Positions 1-8,438 of a stretch of 64,000 nt of DNA are shown piece by piece. Every line of letters begins with the position of its first letter. Position 1 is the first letter of the stretch. The position numbers and the translations under genes are program-made. The stretch is from Acidobacteriota bacterium (GTDB taxonomy: Bacteria > Acidobacteriota > Terriglobia > Bryobacterales > Bryobacteraceae), in NCBI GenBank assembly GCA_947470805.1, contig CANIVU010000031.1, positions 1 through 64,000 on the forward strand. The letters are read 5' to 3'. The notes below the pieces were generated by a model. That model saw only the letters and a program-made list of their open reading frames with translations. It was not told the origin of the DNA and ran no database searches.

Positions 1-28
1 GCTACGGAGAAGGCACGGGCCCTACCCG

Positions 29-34
29 TATACT
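29..34 (+). promoter_or_regulatory. Candidate -10 element before the lysine/DAP operon
   Basis: The hexamer TATACT matches five of six positions of a sigma-70 -10 box and lies 33 nt before the chosen dapE start. No convincing -35 is visible because the window begins 28 bases upstream. The operon may equally be read from a promoter outside the window. Confidence 0.3.
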
Positions 35-67
35 CTCCCGGCGTTTGGCTACCAGAGGATGGAGAGT

Positions 68-1093
68 ATGGACGTTTTCGCCCTCACAAAAACCCTCATC
101 GACATTGAATCGATCACCGGTAATGAGAAAGCCGTTGGCGATTGGGTGTACGACTATCTGCAGCCGCTGGTGACCGAGTACGGCGGCACGCTCGAGAAGA
201 TTGAAGTGGAGCCGGACCGGAACAATGTGCTCGCCATTTTTGGCGAGCCGGTTGTGACGCTGTCGACGCACCTCGATACGGTGCCCCCGTTCTTTGCTTC
301 GCGCGAGGATGACGAGTTCATCTGGGGCCGTGGGGCTTGCGATGTGAAGGGCATTATCGCGTCGATGATTTGCGCGGCGCGGACGCTGCTTGCCGAGGGG
401 CGGCGCGGGTTTGCGCTGTTGTTCGTTGTTGGCGAAGAACGGAATTCGGCGGGCGCCTATTACATGGCCAAGGATTCGCGCGGGTCGAAGTATTTGATCA
501 ATGGCGAGCCGACGTCGTGCAAGTTGGCGTTGGGTTCGAAGGGCGCGTTGCGGTATGAGCTGATTGCCTCCGGGCGGATGGCGCATTCGGCGTATCCGGA
601 GCTGGGAGAGTCGGCGATTGAGAAGTTGCTGGATGCCCTGGAACGGGTGCGGAAGATTGACTGGCCGGTGCACCCGATCCTGGGGCCGTCGACGTTGAAC
701 ATCGGCACGATCAAGGGCGGGCGGGCGCCGAATGTGGTTCCGGACGATGCGCGGGCGGAGTTGTTGATCCGCCTTGTGGACGATCCGACGCCGGTGCGGG
801 CCGCTGTTCTGGCGGCTTGCGAGGGGCTGGTGGAGGCCAAAGAGCAGCTTTGTATTCCGGCGATTCTGATGGAGTCGCGACCGGGATTTGAGACCGATGT
901 GATGAAGTACACGACGGACATTCCGGCGTTCGGCGGGGCGTGGGGAAAGCCGTTGTTATTGGGGCCGGGCACCATTCACGTGGCGCATACGAGCCAGGAG
1001 CGGGTCCCGAAATCTGAACTTTTGCAGGCCGTTGCGCTGTATGCGCAGCTGGTGCGGCAGTTACTTGAAGACGAAGGAAAGAGCGAAGCATGA
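68..1093 (+). CDS. dapE: M20 family deacylase, probable succinyl-diaminopimelate desuccinylase
   Basis: Predicted cytoplasmic zinc hydrolase of 341 aa, the usual size for M20 DapE/ArgE-type enzymes. The M20 signatures are visible: a metal-binding STHLDTVPP near residue 66, GRGACDVKG near 95, the catalytic GEE in VVGEERNSAG near 122, and a late histidine in HVAHTSQE. The family alone does not separate succinyl-DAP, acetylornithine and acetyl-lysine substrates. The downstream asd-lysC-dapB-dapA-dapD genes, and dapD in particular, make succinyl-DAP desuccinylase the most economical choice. The ATG at 68 is preferred over that at 59 because AGAGG (54-58) sits 9 nt before it but touches the earlier one. 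The stop overlaps the asd start (ATGA), which implies translational coupling. Confidence 0.8.
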   Translation: MDVFALTKTLIDIESITGNEKAVGDWVYDYLQPLVTEYGGTLEKIEVEPDRNNVLAIFGEPVVTLSTHLDTVPPFFASREDDEFIWGRGACDVKGIIASMICAARTLLAEGRRGFALLFVVGEERNSAGAYYMAKDSRGSKYLINGEPTSCKLALGSKGALRYELIASGRMAHSAYPELGESAIEKLLDALERVRKIDWPVHPILGPSTLNIGTIKGGRAPNVVPDDARAELLIRLVDDPTPVRAAVLAACEGLVEAKEQLCIPAILMESRPGFETDVMKYTTDIPAFGGAWGKPLLLGPGTIHVAHTSQERVPKSELLQAVALYAQLVRQLLEDEGKSEA

Positions 1094-2130
1094 AGATCCC
1101 AGTAGGCGTGCTTGGCGCCACCGGTATGGTGGGGCAGCACTTTGTGAAGTTTTTGCAGGGCCACCCGCAGTTCGAGTTGACTTGGGTGGGCGCGAGCGAC
1201 CGGAGCTCGGGGAAGAAGTATCGCGACGCGACGTCGTGGCGCCTGGACGGGGCGATGCCGGAATCGGTGGCGGATCTGACGGTGACCGACTGTAAGCCGG
1301 GGAATGCGCCGAAACTGATGTTTTCGGCGACGGACTCGTCGGTGGCGACTGAGATCGAGCAGGCGTTCGCGAAGGCGGGGCACGTTGTTGTTTCCAATTC
1401 GAAAAATCACCGCATGGACGAAGACGTTCCGCTGCTGGTGCCGGAGATCAATCCGCACCATTTGAGCATCGCCAAGCGGCAGAAGGAGACGCGCGGCTGG
1501 GATGGGTTGATTGTGACCAATCCGAACTGCTCGACGATTGTGCTGACGCTGGCGCTGGCTCCGCTGCAGCAGTTCGGGCTGGAGCGCGTGGTGGTGACGA
1601 CGATGCAGGCGATTTCCGGGGCGGGTTATCCGGGCGTGCCGTCGATGGATATTACGGCGAACGTTGTTCCCCATATTGGCGGCGAAGAAGACAAGGTGGA
1701 GACCGAGACGCAGAAGATCATGGGCGGCGTGGCGGACGGACGGTTCGTGCCGTTGACGACGCGCGTCAGCGCCCACTGCAACCGGGTGCAGGTGGTGGAT
1801 GGGCACATGGCGGCGGTGTCGGTGGAGTTGACGCGGAAGCCGAGCCTGGCCGAAGTGCGGGCGGCGTTTGATTCCTATCGCGGACGGCCGCAGGAGTTGG
1901 GGTTGCCGAGCGCGCCGGCGCGTCCGGTGATCTACATGGAGCAGCAGGACCGTCCGCAGCCGCGGCGGGACGTGGAGCGGGAGCGCGGGATGGCCGTGTT
2001 TGTGGGCCGTTTGCGCGAGTGCCCGGTGTTCGACTACAAGTTCATGGCGTTGGGGCACAATACGGTGCGCGGCGCGGCCGGCGCGGCGGTGCTGAACGCC
2101 GAGTTGATGCTGGCGGAGGGGATGCTGTAA
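1090..2130 (+). CDS. asd: Aspartate-semialdehyde dehydrogenase, archaeal/fungal-type
   Basis: Reduces aspartyl phosphate to aspartate semialdehyde with NADPH, the second step of the lysine, threonine and methionine pathway. The 346-aa protein has an N-terminal Rossmann loop GATGMVGQ (residues 9-16). The catalytic cysteine is Cys147 in TNPNCST, and a QAISGAGYPGVPS segment follows. That segment, together with GGEEDKVETET after it, resembles archaeal and fungal enzymes rather than the E. coli type; this is pattern recognition, not a tree. AAGGAAAGAG precedes the start. The start overlaps the dapE stop by 4 nt, and lysC begins directly after the stop codon. Confidence 0.93.
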   Translation: MKIPVGVLGATGMVGQHFVKFLQGHPQFELTWVGASDRSSGKKYRDATSWRLDGAMPESVADLTVTDCKPGNAPKLMFSATDSSVATEIEQAFAKAGHVVVSNSKNHRMDEDVPLLVPEINPHHLSIAKRQKETRGWDGLIVTNPNCSTIVLTLALAPLQQFGLERVVVTTMQAISGAGYPGVPSMDITANVVPHIGGEEDKVETETQKIMGGVADGRFVPLTTRVSAHCNRVQVVDGHMAAVSVELTRKPSLAEVRAAFDSYRGRPQELGLPSAPARPVIYMEQQDRPQPRRDVERERGMAVFVGRLRECPVFDYKFMALGHNTVRGAAGAAVLNAELMLAEGML

Positions 2131-3507
2131 ATGATCGTCATGAAGTTTGGCGGCACGTCGGTGGAATCGGCGGCCGCCATGGAGCGGGTGGCGGGGATCG
2201 TCAAGGCGCGTCTGGTCCGGAAGCCGGTGGTTGTTGTGTCGGCGATGGGCAAGACGACGAACCGGCTGCTGGCGATTGCCGAGAAGGCCTACAAGGGCGA
2301 CCGGGACGAGGCGGCACGATTGTTGGAAGAGCTGGCGGCTTACACGTTGCAAGAGGCGCGGCCGGTGTGCGAGGAGCGGGAGTGGGCCGAGGTTTCCTCG
2401 TTCATCGAAGCGCACTTTCACGAGCTGTCGGCGTTCCTGGATGAGCTGGCTGGATTGGGCGAATTCCCGGCGCAGTATGTGGACCTGGTTTCGAGCTACG
2501 GGGAGCGGTTGTCATCGCGGATTGTGGCGGCGGCGTTCCGGCATTTCGGCATGGACGGCGTGCATGTGGATGCGCGGGAGGTGATCGTCACCGACCGGCG
2601 GCATACGCAGGCGGCGCCGCTGTGCTCGCGGTGCTACGCGAAGCTGGAGGAGCGGGTGCGGCCGATGGCGCAGGCGGGGAAAGTGGTCGTCATGGGTGGG
2701 TTCATCGGATCCACGCAGGACGGGTTCACGACCACGCTGGGGCGCGGCGGATCCGATTTCAGCGCATCGATTGTGGGCGCGGGAATTGGCGCGGAAGAGA
2801 TTCAGATCTGGACCGATGTTGACGGTATGTTGACGTGCGACCCGCGCATCCTGCCGGGCGGGCACCGGGTGAAGATGATCTCGTTTGCCGAGGCGGCGGA
2901 GCTGGCCTATTTCGGGGCCAAGGTGTTGCATCCGGCGACCGTGGTGCCGGCAGTTGAGAAGAACATTCCGGTGTTGATTTTGAACTCGCGCAATCCGGAG
3001 AACGCCGGGACGCGGATTGTGGCCGAGCGGGTGCCTTGTGCCAATACCGTGAAGAGCATTGCGTGCAAGCGGAACATTGTTGTGCTGAATGTGCAGAGCT
3101 TGCGAATGCTGATGGCGCATGGGTTTTTGAAGCGGATTTTTGATGTGTTTGATCGGTATCAGACGCCAGTGGACATGGTGACGACGTCGGAGGTGAGCGT
3201 GTCGTTGACGATCGACAATACGACGCATCTGGACGAGATTTGCGCGGATTTGCGGAAGATCGCGGAGGTTTCGGTGGACGATACGTCGTCGCTGATCTGC
3301 CTGGTGGGCGACAATATTCGCGAAACGGCCGGGCTGGGCGCGCGGGTGTTTGGCGCGCTGCGCTCGATCAATGTCCGTATGATTGCGCAAGGGGCATCGC
3401 TGTTGAACCTGAGCGTGGTGGTGGCGGACGTGGATTTGAAGGCCGCCGTGGAAGCATTGCACGCGGAGTTCTTTTCGACTTTGGATGAAGAGGTTTTCGA
3501 GGCATGA
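2131..3507 (+). CDS. lysC: Aspartate kinase
   Basis: Phosphorylates aspartate, the committed step to lysine, threonine and methionine. The 458-aa protein is monofunctional. It begins with the kinase signature MKFGGTSV and carries the later motif TTLGRGGSDFSA, then WTDVDG and YFGAKVLHP in the second half of the kinase domain. The last 150 residues look like paired ACT domains, where lysine or threonine feedback usually acts. A good ribosome site, GGAGGGG, lies inside the end of asd 8 nt before the ATG. The gene overlaps dapB by 4 nt. A homoserine dehydrogenase, the next branch of this pathway, is encoded separately at 39.5-40.5 kb. Confidence 0.95.
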   Translation: MIVMKFGGTSVESAAAMERVAGIVKARLVRKPVVVVSAMGKTTNRLLAIAEKAYKGDRDEAARLLEELAAYTLQEARPVCEEREWAEVSSFIEAHFHELSAFLDELAGLGEFPAQYVDLVSSYGERLSSRIVAAAFRHFGMDGVHVDAREVIVTDRRHTQAAPLCSRCYAKLEERVRPMAQAGKVVVMGGFIGSTQDGFTTTLGRGGSDFSASIVGAGIGAEEIQIWTDVDGMLTCDPRILPGGHRVKMISFAEAAELAYFGAKVLHPATVVPAVEKNIPVLILNSRNPENAGTRIVAERVPCANTVKSIACKRNIVVLNVQSLRMLMAHGFLKRIFDVFDRYQTPVDMVTTSEVSVSLTIDNTTHLDEICADLRKIAEVSVDDTSSLICLVGDNIRETAGLGARVFGALRSINVRMIAQGASLLNLSVVVADVDLKAAVEALHAEFFSTLDEEVFEA

Positions 3508-4190
3508 AACTGGCGCTGATTGGTTACGGAAAGATGGGCAAGATGCTGGAGCAGCTGGCCCCGGAGTATGGGTTCCATGTGACGTTGATCCTGGACGTCC
3601 ACAACAACGCCGATGGGGCCTGGATCACGCGCGAGAACTTTGCGGGGATCGACGCGGCGATTGAGTTTTCGACGCCGGAAGCGGCCGTTTCGAATGTCGA
3701 GAAACTGGCGGCGATTGGCGTGCCGGTGGTGATTGGTACGACCGGCTGGTTGCACGAGATGGAACGGGTGAAGGCGGCGGTGGAGGCTGGTAAGTCGGCC
3801 GCAGTGTGGAGCCCGAATTACTCGGTTGGCGTGAACGTGTTTTTCCGGTTGGTGGCCGAGGCGGCGAAGCTGCTGGCTAAGCAGCCGGAGTACGGTTCGT
3901 ATGCCTGGGAGATTCACCACGATACGAAGAAAGACGCGCCGAGCGGCACACTGTTGAAGCTGGTGGACGAGATGAAGCAGGCCGGGTATGACCGGCAGAT
4001 TGATGTTTCGTCGAACCGTGCGGGGCGCGTGCCGGGGACGCATGAGATCGGGTTCGATTCGCACTCCGATACCATCACGTTGCGGCACACGGCGCGGAGC
4101 CGGGAAGGCTTTGCGCGGGGCGCGCTGCAGGCGGCCAAGTGGATTGTGGGCAAGCAGGGATTTTTCGAATTCAGCGAGACGTTGTTCTAG
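3504..4190 (+). CDS. dapB: 4-hydroxy-tetrahydrodipicolinate reductase
   Basis: Reduces the product of DapA with NAD(P)H to tetrahydrodipicolinate. At 228 aa it is shorter than the E. coli enzyme (273 aa). A compact N-terminal Rossmann fold has GYGKMGKM at residues 7-14. The conserved VIGTTGW is at 77-83, NYSVGVNVFF at 105-114, and the catalytic/substrate motif EIHHDTKKDAPSGT is around 137-149, with the expected His139 and Lys143. The start overlaps the lysC stop (ATGA). A 14-nt gap with a strong GGAGAAGG leads to dapA. Confidence 0.93.
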   Translation: MKLALIGYGKMGKMLEQLAPEYGFHVTLILDVHNNADGAWITRENFAGIDAAIEFSTPEAAVSNVEKLAAIGVPVVIGTTGWLHEMERVKAAVEAGKSAAVWSPNYSVGVNVFFRLVAEAAKLLAKQPEYGSYAWEIHHDTKKDAPSGTLLKLVDEMKQAGYDRQIDVSSNRAGRVPGTHEIGFDSHSDTITLRHTARSREGFARGALQAAKWIVGKQGFFEFSETLF

Positions 4191-4204
4191 GGAGAAGGTG
4201 GCAC

Positions 4205-5107
4205 ATGTTTCAAGGATGCGGCACAGCACTGGTTACGCCGTTCAAACAAGATTTGAGCCTGGATGAGGACGGGCTGCGGGCGCTGGTGCGCCGGCAGATT
4301 GCCGATGGAATCCACTTTCTGGTTCCGTGCGGTACGACGGGCGAGAGTCCGACGCTGACGCATAAAGAGCATCTGCGCGTGGTGGAGATCACGCTGGAAG
4401 AGGCGAAGGGAAAAGTCCCTGTGATGGCTGGTTGTGGCGGGTACGCGACGGCCGAGGTCTGCGAGTTGGCGAAAGAGTTGGAAGCGCTGGGGGCCGATGG
4501 GTTGCTGTCGGTGACGCCCTACTACAACAAGCCGACGCAGGAGGGCCTGTACCAGCACTATCGCGCGATTGCCGCATCGACGAAGCTGCCGATTGTTGTC
4601 TACAGCGTGCAGGGGCGCACGGGGATCAACGTGGAGCCGTCGACGCTGAAGCGGCTGGCGGCGATTGACAACATTGTGGGCGTGAAGGAAGCCAGCGGCA
4701 ACATCAGCCAGATGGCTTCGGTGCTGCACCATGTGCCATCCGATTTTGCTGTGTTGAGCGGCGATGATTCGATTACGATTCCGCTGGTGTCGCTGGGCGG
4801 GCGGGGGATTATCTCCGTGGTTTCGAACGAGATTCCGGGGCCGATGTCGCAGCTGGCGCAGAAGGCGTTGGACGGCGATTACGCCGGCGCGCGGGCGATT
4901 CAACGGCAGTATTTGCCGCTGATGGAGATTAACTTTGTGGAGTCCAATCCGGGGCCGGTGAAGTATGCCATGGCGCGGATGGGGCTGTTGGAACCGCTAT
5001 GGCGTCTGCCGCTGGTGCTGCCGAGCGAGGCGAGCCAGAAGAAGATTGATGCCGTGTTGACGCAGGTTGGCCTACTGGCCACGGAGGGCGCCGTTGCCGC
5101 GCATTGA
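4205..5107 (+). CDS. dapA: 4-hydroxy-tetrahydrodipicolinate synthase
   Basis: Condenses pyruvate with aspartate semialdehyde, the first step specific to the diaminopimelate/lysine branch. The 300-aa (beta/alpha)8 barrel carries GTTGESPTL (pyruvate binding), YYNKPTQEG, and the Schiff-base lysine in GVKEASGN. The usual YNVPGRT loop reads YSVQGRT here, a mild change that keeps the arginine and threonine. GGAGAAGG ends 4-5 nt before the ATG at 4205. An in-frame ATG further upstream, inside dapB, lacks such a site and is rejected. The 3' end overlaps the start of dapD. Confidence 0.95.
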   Translation: MFQGCGTALVTPFKQDLSLDEDGLRALVRRQIADGIHFLVPCGTTGESPTLTHKEHLRVVEITLEEAKGKVPVMAGCGGYATAEVCELAKELEALGADGLLSVTPYYNKPTQEGLYQHYRAIAASTKLPIVVYSVQGRTGINVEPSTLKRLAAIDNIVGVKEASGNISQMASVLHHVPSDFAVLSGDDSITIPLVSLGGRGIISVVSNEIPGPMSQLAQKALDGDYAGARAIQRQYLPLMEINFVESNPGPVKYAMARMGLLEPLWRLPLVLPSEASQKKIDAVLTQVGLLATEGAVAAH

Positions 5108-5948
5108 AACATTGAAGCTGGCGGTGGAAGAGGCTTTTGACAACAAGCCCGCCGCCTATGGAGAAGAGCACTTCCGGTTGTTCGCCGAATTCAAGGCTGC
5201 GTTGAACGCGGGCGAGATTCGGGCGGCGTCGCCGGATGTGACGACCGCGACCGGTTGGCGCGTGAACGGTTGGGTGAAGAAGGGCATTTTGCTGGGGTTC
5301 CGGCTGGGTTCGATCGTCGACATGTCTGTCGATTCGGTGCGCCAGCCGTTCTTCGATAAGGCCACCTATCCGGTGAAGCAGTTCGCCGCCGATAGCGGCG
5401 TGCGGATTGTGCCCGGCGGCTCGTCGATTCGCGACGGCTGTTTTGTGGGCCGGTCGGTGACGTGCATGCCGCCGATGTACATCAACGTCGGCGCGTACGT
5501 GGACGAAGGCACGATGGTAGATTCGCATGCGCTGGTGGGCAGTTGCGCGCAGATCGGTGCGCGGTGCCACCTTTCGGCCGCCGTGCAGATTGGCGGCGTG
5601 CTGGAGCCGGTGGGCGCGATGCCGGTGATTATTGAAGAAGACGTTCTGGTGGGCGGCAATTGTGGCGTCTACGAAGGCACGGTGGTGAAGAAGCGCGCGG
5701 TGCTGGGAACCGGAACGATTCTGAACCGGTCGACACCTGTGTATGATTTGGTGAATGGCACTGTATTGCGGGCTACCGACGAGGAGCCGCTGGTGATTCC
5801 GGAGGGCGCCGTGGTGGTGGCCGGGTCGCGCGCGGTGACCAGCGGACCCGGCAAAGACTGGGGCATTTCCGTTTATACGCCGGTGATCGTGAAGTACCGC
5901 GACGCCAAGACCGACGCGCGGATTCAGTTGGAAGACTTGCTGCGATAG
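5094..5948 (+). CDS. dapD: Tetrahydrodipicolinate N-succinyltransferase, TTG start
   Basis: Transfers succinyl from succinyl-CoA to tetrahydrodipicolinate, which places this organism on the succinylase variant of the DAP pathway and fits dapE in the same operon. The protein (284 aa; E. coli 274 aa) shows the left-handed beta-helix hexapeptide region with [37 protein letters not shown] and [12 protein letters not shown] chose the TTG at 5094 because GGAGGG (5083-5088) lies 5 nt before it. This start overlaps the last 14 nt of dapA. The ATG at 5067, 27 nt earlier, is possible but has no comparable ribosome site. Confidence 0.93.
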   Translation: MPRIETLKLAVEEAFDNKPAAYGEEHFRLFAEFKAALNAGEIRAASPDVTTATGWRVNGWVKKGILLGFRLGSIVDMSVDSVRQPFFDKATYPVKQFAADSGVRIVPGGSSIRDGCFVGRSVTCMPPMYINVGAYVDEGTMVDSHALVGSCAQIGARCHLSAAVQIGGVLEPVGAMPVIIEEDVLVGGNCGVYEGTVVKKRAVLGTGTILNRSTPVYDLVNGTVLRATDEEPLVIPEGAVVVAGSRAVTSGPGKDWGISVYTPVIVKYRDAKTDARIQLEDLLR

Positions 5949-5959
5949 GAGGCCGACAC

Positions 5960-6913
5960 ATGACGCGATGGGCAGTGCTGTTGATGAGTTTTGCAGGGCT
6001 GGCCATCGCGGAACCGTGTTCGACGGGGACGGCGGCTTGTGCCGAACCGTTGCCGATGGGCAAGGGGTTTGTGACGATCTATCGTTCGCATCCGCTGGCG
6101 AAGGGGCATTCAAAAGCAACTCGGGCGTTGGTGGTGATTCATGGCGCGAGCCGGAACGCCGACGATTATTTCCCGTCGGGGATGGCAGGGGCGTATCTTG
6201 CCGGTGGGCTGGACGACACCGTTGTGGTGGCGCCGCGGTTTGCTGGGACGGGCGGACGGAATTGCGACGACAAACTGGCCGCGGGCGAGATTGGGTTTGC
6301 CTGCGCGGGCGATGATTGGCGCGGAGGCGGGCCGGGCGTGGGACATGCCGCGGTTACCACGTACGACGTGATTGACGAGTTAGTCCGGCGATTCGCGGAC
6401 AAGAAGAAGTTTCCGAAGTTGAAGCATGTTGTGCTGATGGGTCATTCGGCCGGCGGGCAGTTTCTGAGTCGGTATGCGGCGGCGTCGAAGATGGAGCCGG
6501 CGGGTGTTTCGGTGCGGTATGTGGTGTCGAATCCGTCGAGCTATTTGTACCTGGATGCGTCGCGGCCAGGGCCGACGGCGGGGTGCGGCGGGTTCAACAG
6601 CTGGAAGTACGGGATGGAAAAGCGGACCGGCTATGCGGCCGGGTTGGCCGATGAAGTGATGCAGAAGAACCTGGTGCGGCGGGATGTGGTGTACCTGTTG
6701 GGTGAGTATGATGTGACGCCGCAGTTCGGGTTTGATTCGTCCTGTGGGGCGATGGCGCAGGGCCCGAACCGGTTGCAGCGCGGAATCGATTATTTTGGCT
6801 ACATCACGGGGAAATACGGCGCGAAGCATAAGCTGGTCAAAGTCCCCAATTGCGGGCACAACGGCCGGTGCATGCTGGTGGCGAATGAGGCACGGGAAAC
6901 GCTATTTCCGTAG
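5960..6913 (+). CDS. Secreted alpha/beta hydrolase
   Basis: A 317-aa protein with a clear signal peptide (about residues 1-18, ending AIAEP) and an alpha/beta-hydrolase fold. The oxyanion strand VVIHGASRNADDYF is near 58-71 and the nucleophile elbow GHSAGG has Ser163. Likely acid and base residues are the Asp in GEYDVTPQ and a His in the terminal NCGHNGRC segment. Several cysteine pairs suggest disulfides and a periplasmic or extracellular site. GGAGG precedes the start by 7 nt, and the gene lies 11 nt after dapD, so it may ride on the lysine operon without a shared function. Substrate unknown; esterase or PHB-depolymerase-like activity is possible. Confidence 0.75.
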   Translation: MTRWAVLLMSFAGLAIAEPCSTGTAACAEPLPMGKGFVTIYRSHPLAKGHSKATRALVVIHGASRNADDYFPSGMAGAYLAGGLDDTVVVAPRFAGTGGRNCDDKLAAGEIGFACAGDDWRGGGPGVGHAAVTTYDVIDELVRRFADKKKFPKLKHVVLMGHSAGGQFLSRYAAASKMEPAGVSVRYVVSNPSSYLYLDASRPGPTAGCGGFNSWKYGMEKRTGYAAGLADEVMQKNLVRRDVVYLLGEYDVTPQFGFDSSCGAMAQGPNRLQRGIDYFGYITGKYGAKHKLVKVPNCGHNGRCMLVANEARETLFP

Positions 6914-6919
6914 GTTCGC

Positions 6920-7333
6920 CTAGAGCGCCCAGAAGCCGGACGTCATGAGCTCGACGACGTGGTTATCGGGGTCCCGGAAATAGAGGCTGATGGCGCCACC
7001 GTCCCATCGGACTTCGCTTTCGATAGAGACCGAATGTTGTTGCAGCCGTCGGCGCCAATCGTCCACAGCGGTGGCCGGGATGGACAGGGCGAAGTGATGG
7101 ACGCCGGTGGTGCCGTGAGCGGGTATTGTGCCGCCGGAGAACGTGATCGGCTCGCTGGTGGCGCCGGAGCGGAAGAGGAGCAGGACACCGCGGCCGGCGA
7201 CGTTGAGGGCGATGAGCCGTTCGCTTTCGAGAAGCGTGGGGAATTCGAAGACGCGGCGATAGAACGTGGCGGCGCGTTCGAGATCGCTGACAGAGACGGC
7301 GGTTTCGAGCAGGCCGTTCAGGGGCGGTGTCAT
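6920..7333 (-). CDS. VOC-family (glyoxalase/bleomycin resistance-like) protein
   Basis: A 137-aa protein with two beta-alpha-beta-beta-beta modules of the vicinal oxygen chelate fold. It opens with ETAVSVSDLERAATFY, has GVHHFAL in the middle, and ends with YFRDPDNHVVELM, the usual C-terminal metal-ligand strand. The reaction cannot be read from this. The longer reading frame upstream of this ATG is the antisense-like frame of the neighbouring glycosyltransferase and is not part of the gene. The start overlaps the glycosyltransferase stop by 4 nt (ATGA), making it the last gene of a six-gene operon. Its 3' end faces the hydrolase, 6 nt away. Confidence 0.8.
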   Translation of the reverse strand: MTPPLNGLLETAVSVSDLERAATFYRRVFEFPTLLESERLIALNVAGRGVLLLFRSGATSEPITFSGGTIPAHGTTGVHHFALSIPATAVDDWRRRLQQHSVSIESEVRWDGGAISLYFRDPDNHVVELMTSGFWAL

Positions 7334-8433
7334 TGGGCGTTCTCCAGTGCGTTCAGTGTGATGCTGGCGGCGCGGTCCCAGGTGTAGGCGCGGGCGCGTT
7401 CGCGGGCCCTTTGGGCAAATGCGGCGCGGTCCTGCGGGCTGTTGGCAAAGCGCTCCATGGCGGCGGTGAGGGCGGCGGTATCGAGGGCGGGGAAGAGAAG
7501 TGCCGTGTCGCCGGCGATGTCCTTCATGGGGCGGAGATCCGAGGTGATTAAGGGCAAGCCGGCTGCCATGGCCTCCGGCACGGGCATGCCGAAGCCTTCG
7601 AAGGTGGAGGGGAAGACGGCGAAGCGGGCGCGGCGATAGAGGCTCAGAATTTCGGCGCGAGGGATCCAGCCGGTGACGCGCACCGATTGTTCCAGGCGGT
7701 GGTGCGCGATGCGGCGTTCGACCTGTTCGCCATGGAAGCCGCGCATGCCGGCGAGGACGAGTGTGTACTCGGGATGATTGGGCAGGAATGCCGCGAAGGC
7801 GTCGACGAGGCGCTCGATGTTTTTGTGGGGATGCAGCGTGGAGACGCACAGGATGAGGGGCTCTTCTTTGTCGCGCGGGAGGGCGAAGAACTCCGGCTCG
7901 ACGCCTGGTTCGGCGGTGTGAAGGCGGGAGAGGGGCACGCCGTAGACGGAGTGGATGTCTTCGCGGGAGGCGTCGGACACGGTGAGAATCTGGCTGGACT
8001 GGCGTGCCGACGCCCAGACCAGAAGACGCCAGGCTTGGAGGTCGCTCCACTTGAAGAATTCGGGATGGCGGTGGTGCTGGAGGTCGTGGATGATGGTGAC
8101 GTTGGGCCGGGGCAACCGGTAGGGAGAGGTGAAGCCGGGATTGAACATGACGTCGATTCCGGCGGCCACGGCTTCGCCGATGAAGCGGGTTTGTTCGTAG
8201 AGGATGCGGCGCGGGCGGGAGGTGGCGTCGATGCCGGTTGCGACCGTGCGGAAGCCGGGGGCGTTTGGCGTGAGATCGTCGCCGGTTTCGTTGTTACGAA
8301 AAATGACGAACTGATGGCCTCGGTTCTGTTTGGCGATTGCGGCAAGCAGATTGCGCAGATAGACCTCTGTACCGCCGACGCCCCCCGGGATGAGGAACAG
8401 CGCGTTGACGCCGATACAGAGGGGCTTCGCCAT
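7330..8433 (-). CDS. Glycosyltransferase family 4 (GT-B fold)
   Basis: A 367-aa glycosyltransferase that probably moves a nucleotide-sugar residue onto a lipid-linked or surface glycan in the cytoplasm. The N-terminal domain begins with GVNALFLIPGGVGGTEVYLRN. The C-terminal donor-binding domain has STLHPHKNIERLVDAF and the retaining GT4 signature FEGFGMPVPEAMAAG. The ATG at 8433 is chosen because the Rossmann start follows at once; the longer frame upstream is low-complexity, arginine-rich shadow. It lies 5 nt after the TPR/membrane gene and overlaps the VOC gene. Confidence 0.88.
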   Translation of the reverse strand: MAKPLCIGVNALFLIPGGVGGTEVYLRNLLAAIAKQNRGHQFVIFRNNETGDDLTPNAPGFRTVATGIDATSRPRRILYEQTRFIGEAVAAGIDVMFNPGFTSPYRLPRPNVTIIHDLQHHRHPEFFKWSDLQAWRLLVWASARQSSQILTVSDASREDIHSVYGVPLSRLHTAEPGVEPEFFALPRDKEEPLILCVSTLHPHKNIERLVDAFAAFLPNHPEYTLVLAGMRGFHGEQVERRIAHHRLEQSVRVTGWIPRAEILSLYRRARFAVFPSTFEGFGMPVPEAMAAGLPLITSDLRPMKDIAGDTALLFPALDTAALTAAMERFANSPQDRAAFAQRARERARAYTWDRAASITLNALENAQ

Positions 8434-8438
8434 GGGGA

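Noticed and set aside
1-67. Possible lysine riboswitch upstream of the DAP operon.
   Set aside because: Only 67 nt are available and no lysine-riboswitch core is seen; the upstream DNA is outside the window.
976-2421. A long minus-strand frame opposite asd and lysC.
   Set aside because: Arginine/histidine-rich shadow of conserved enzymes, with no plausible start or domains.
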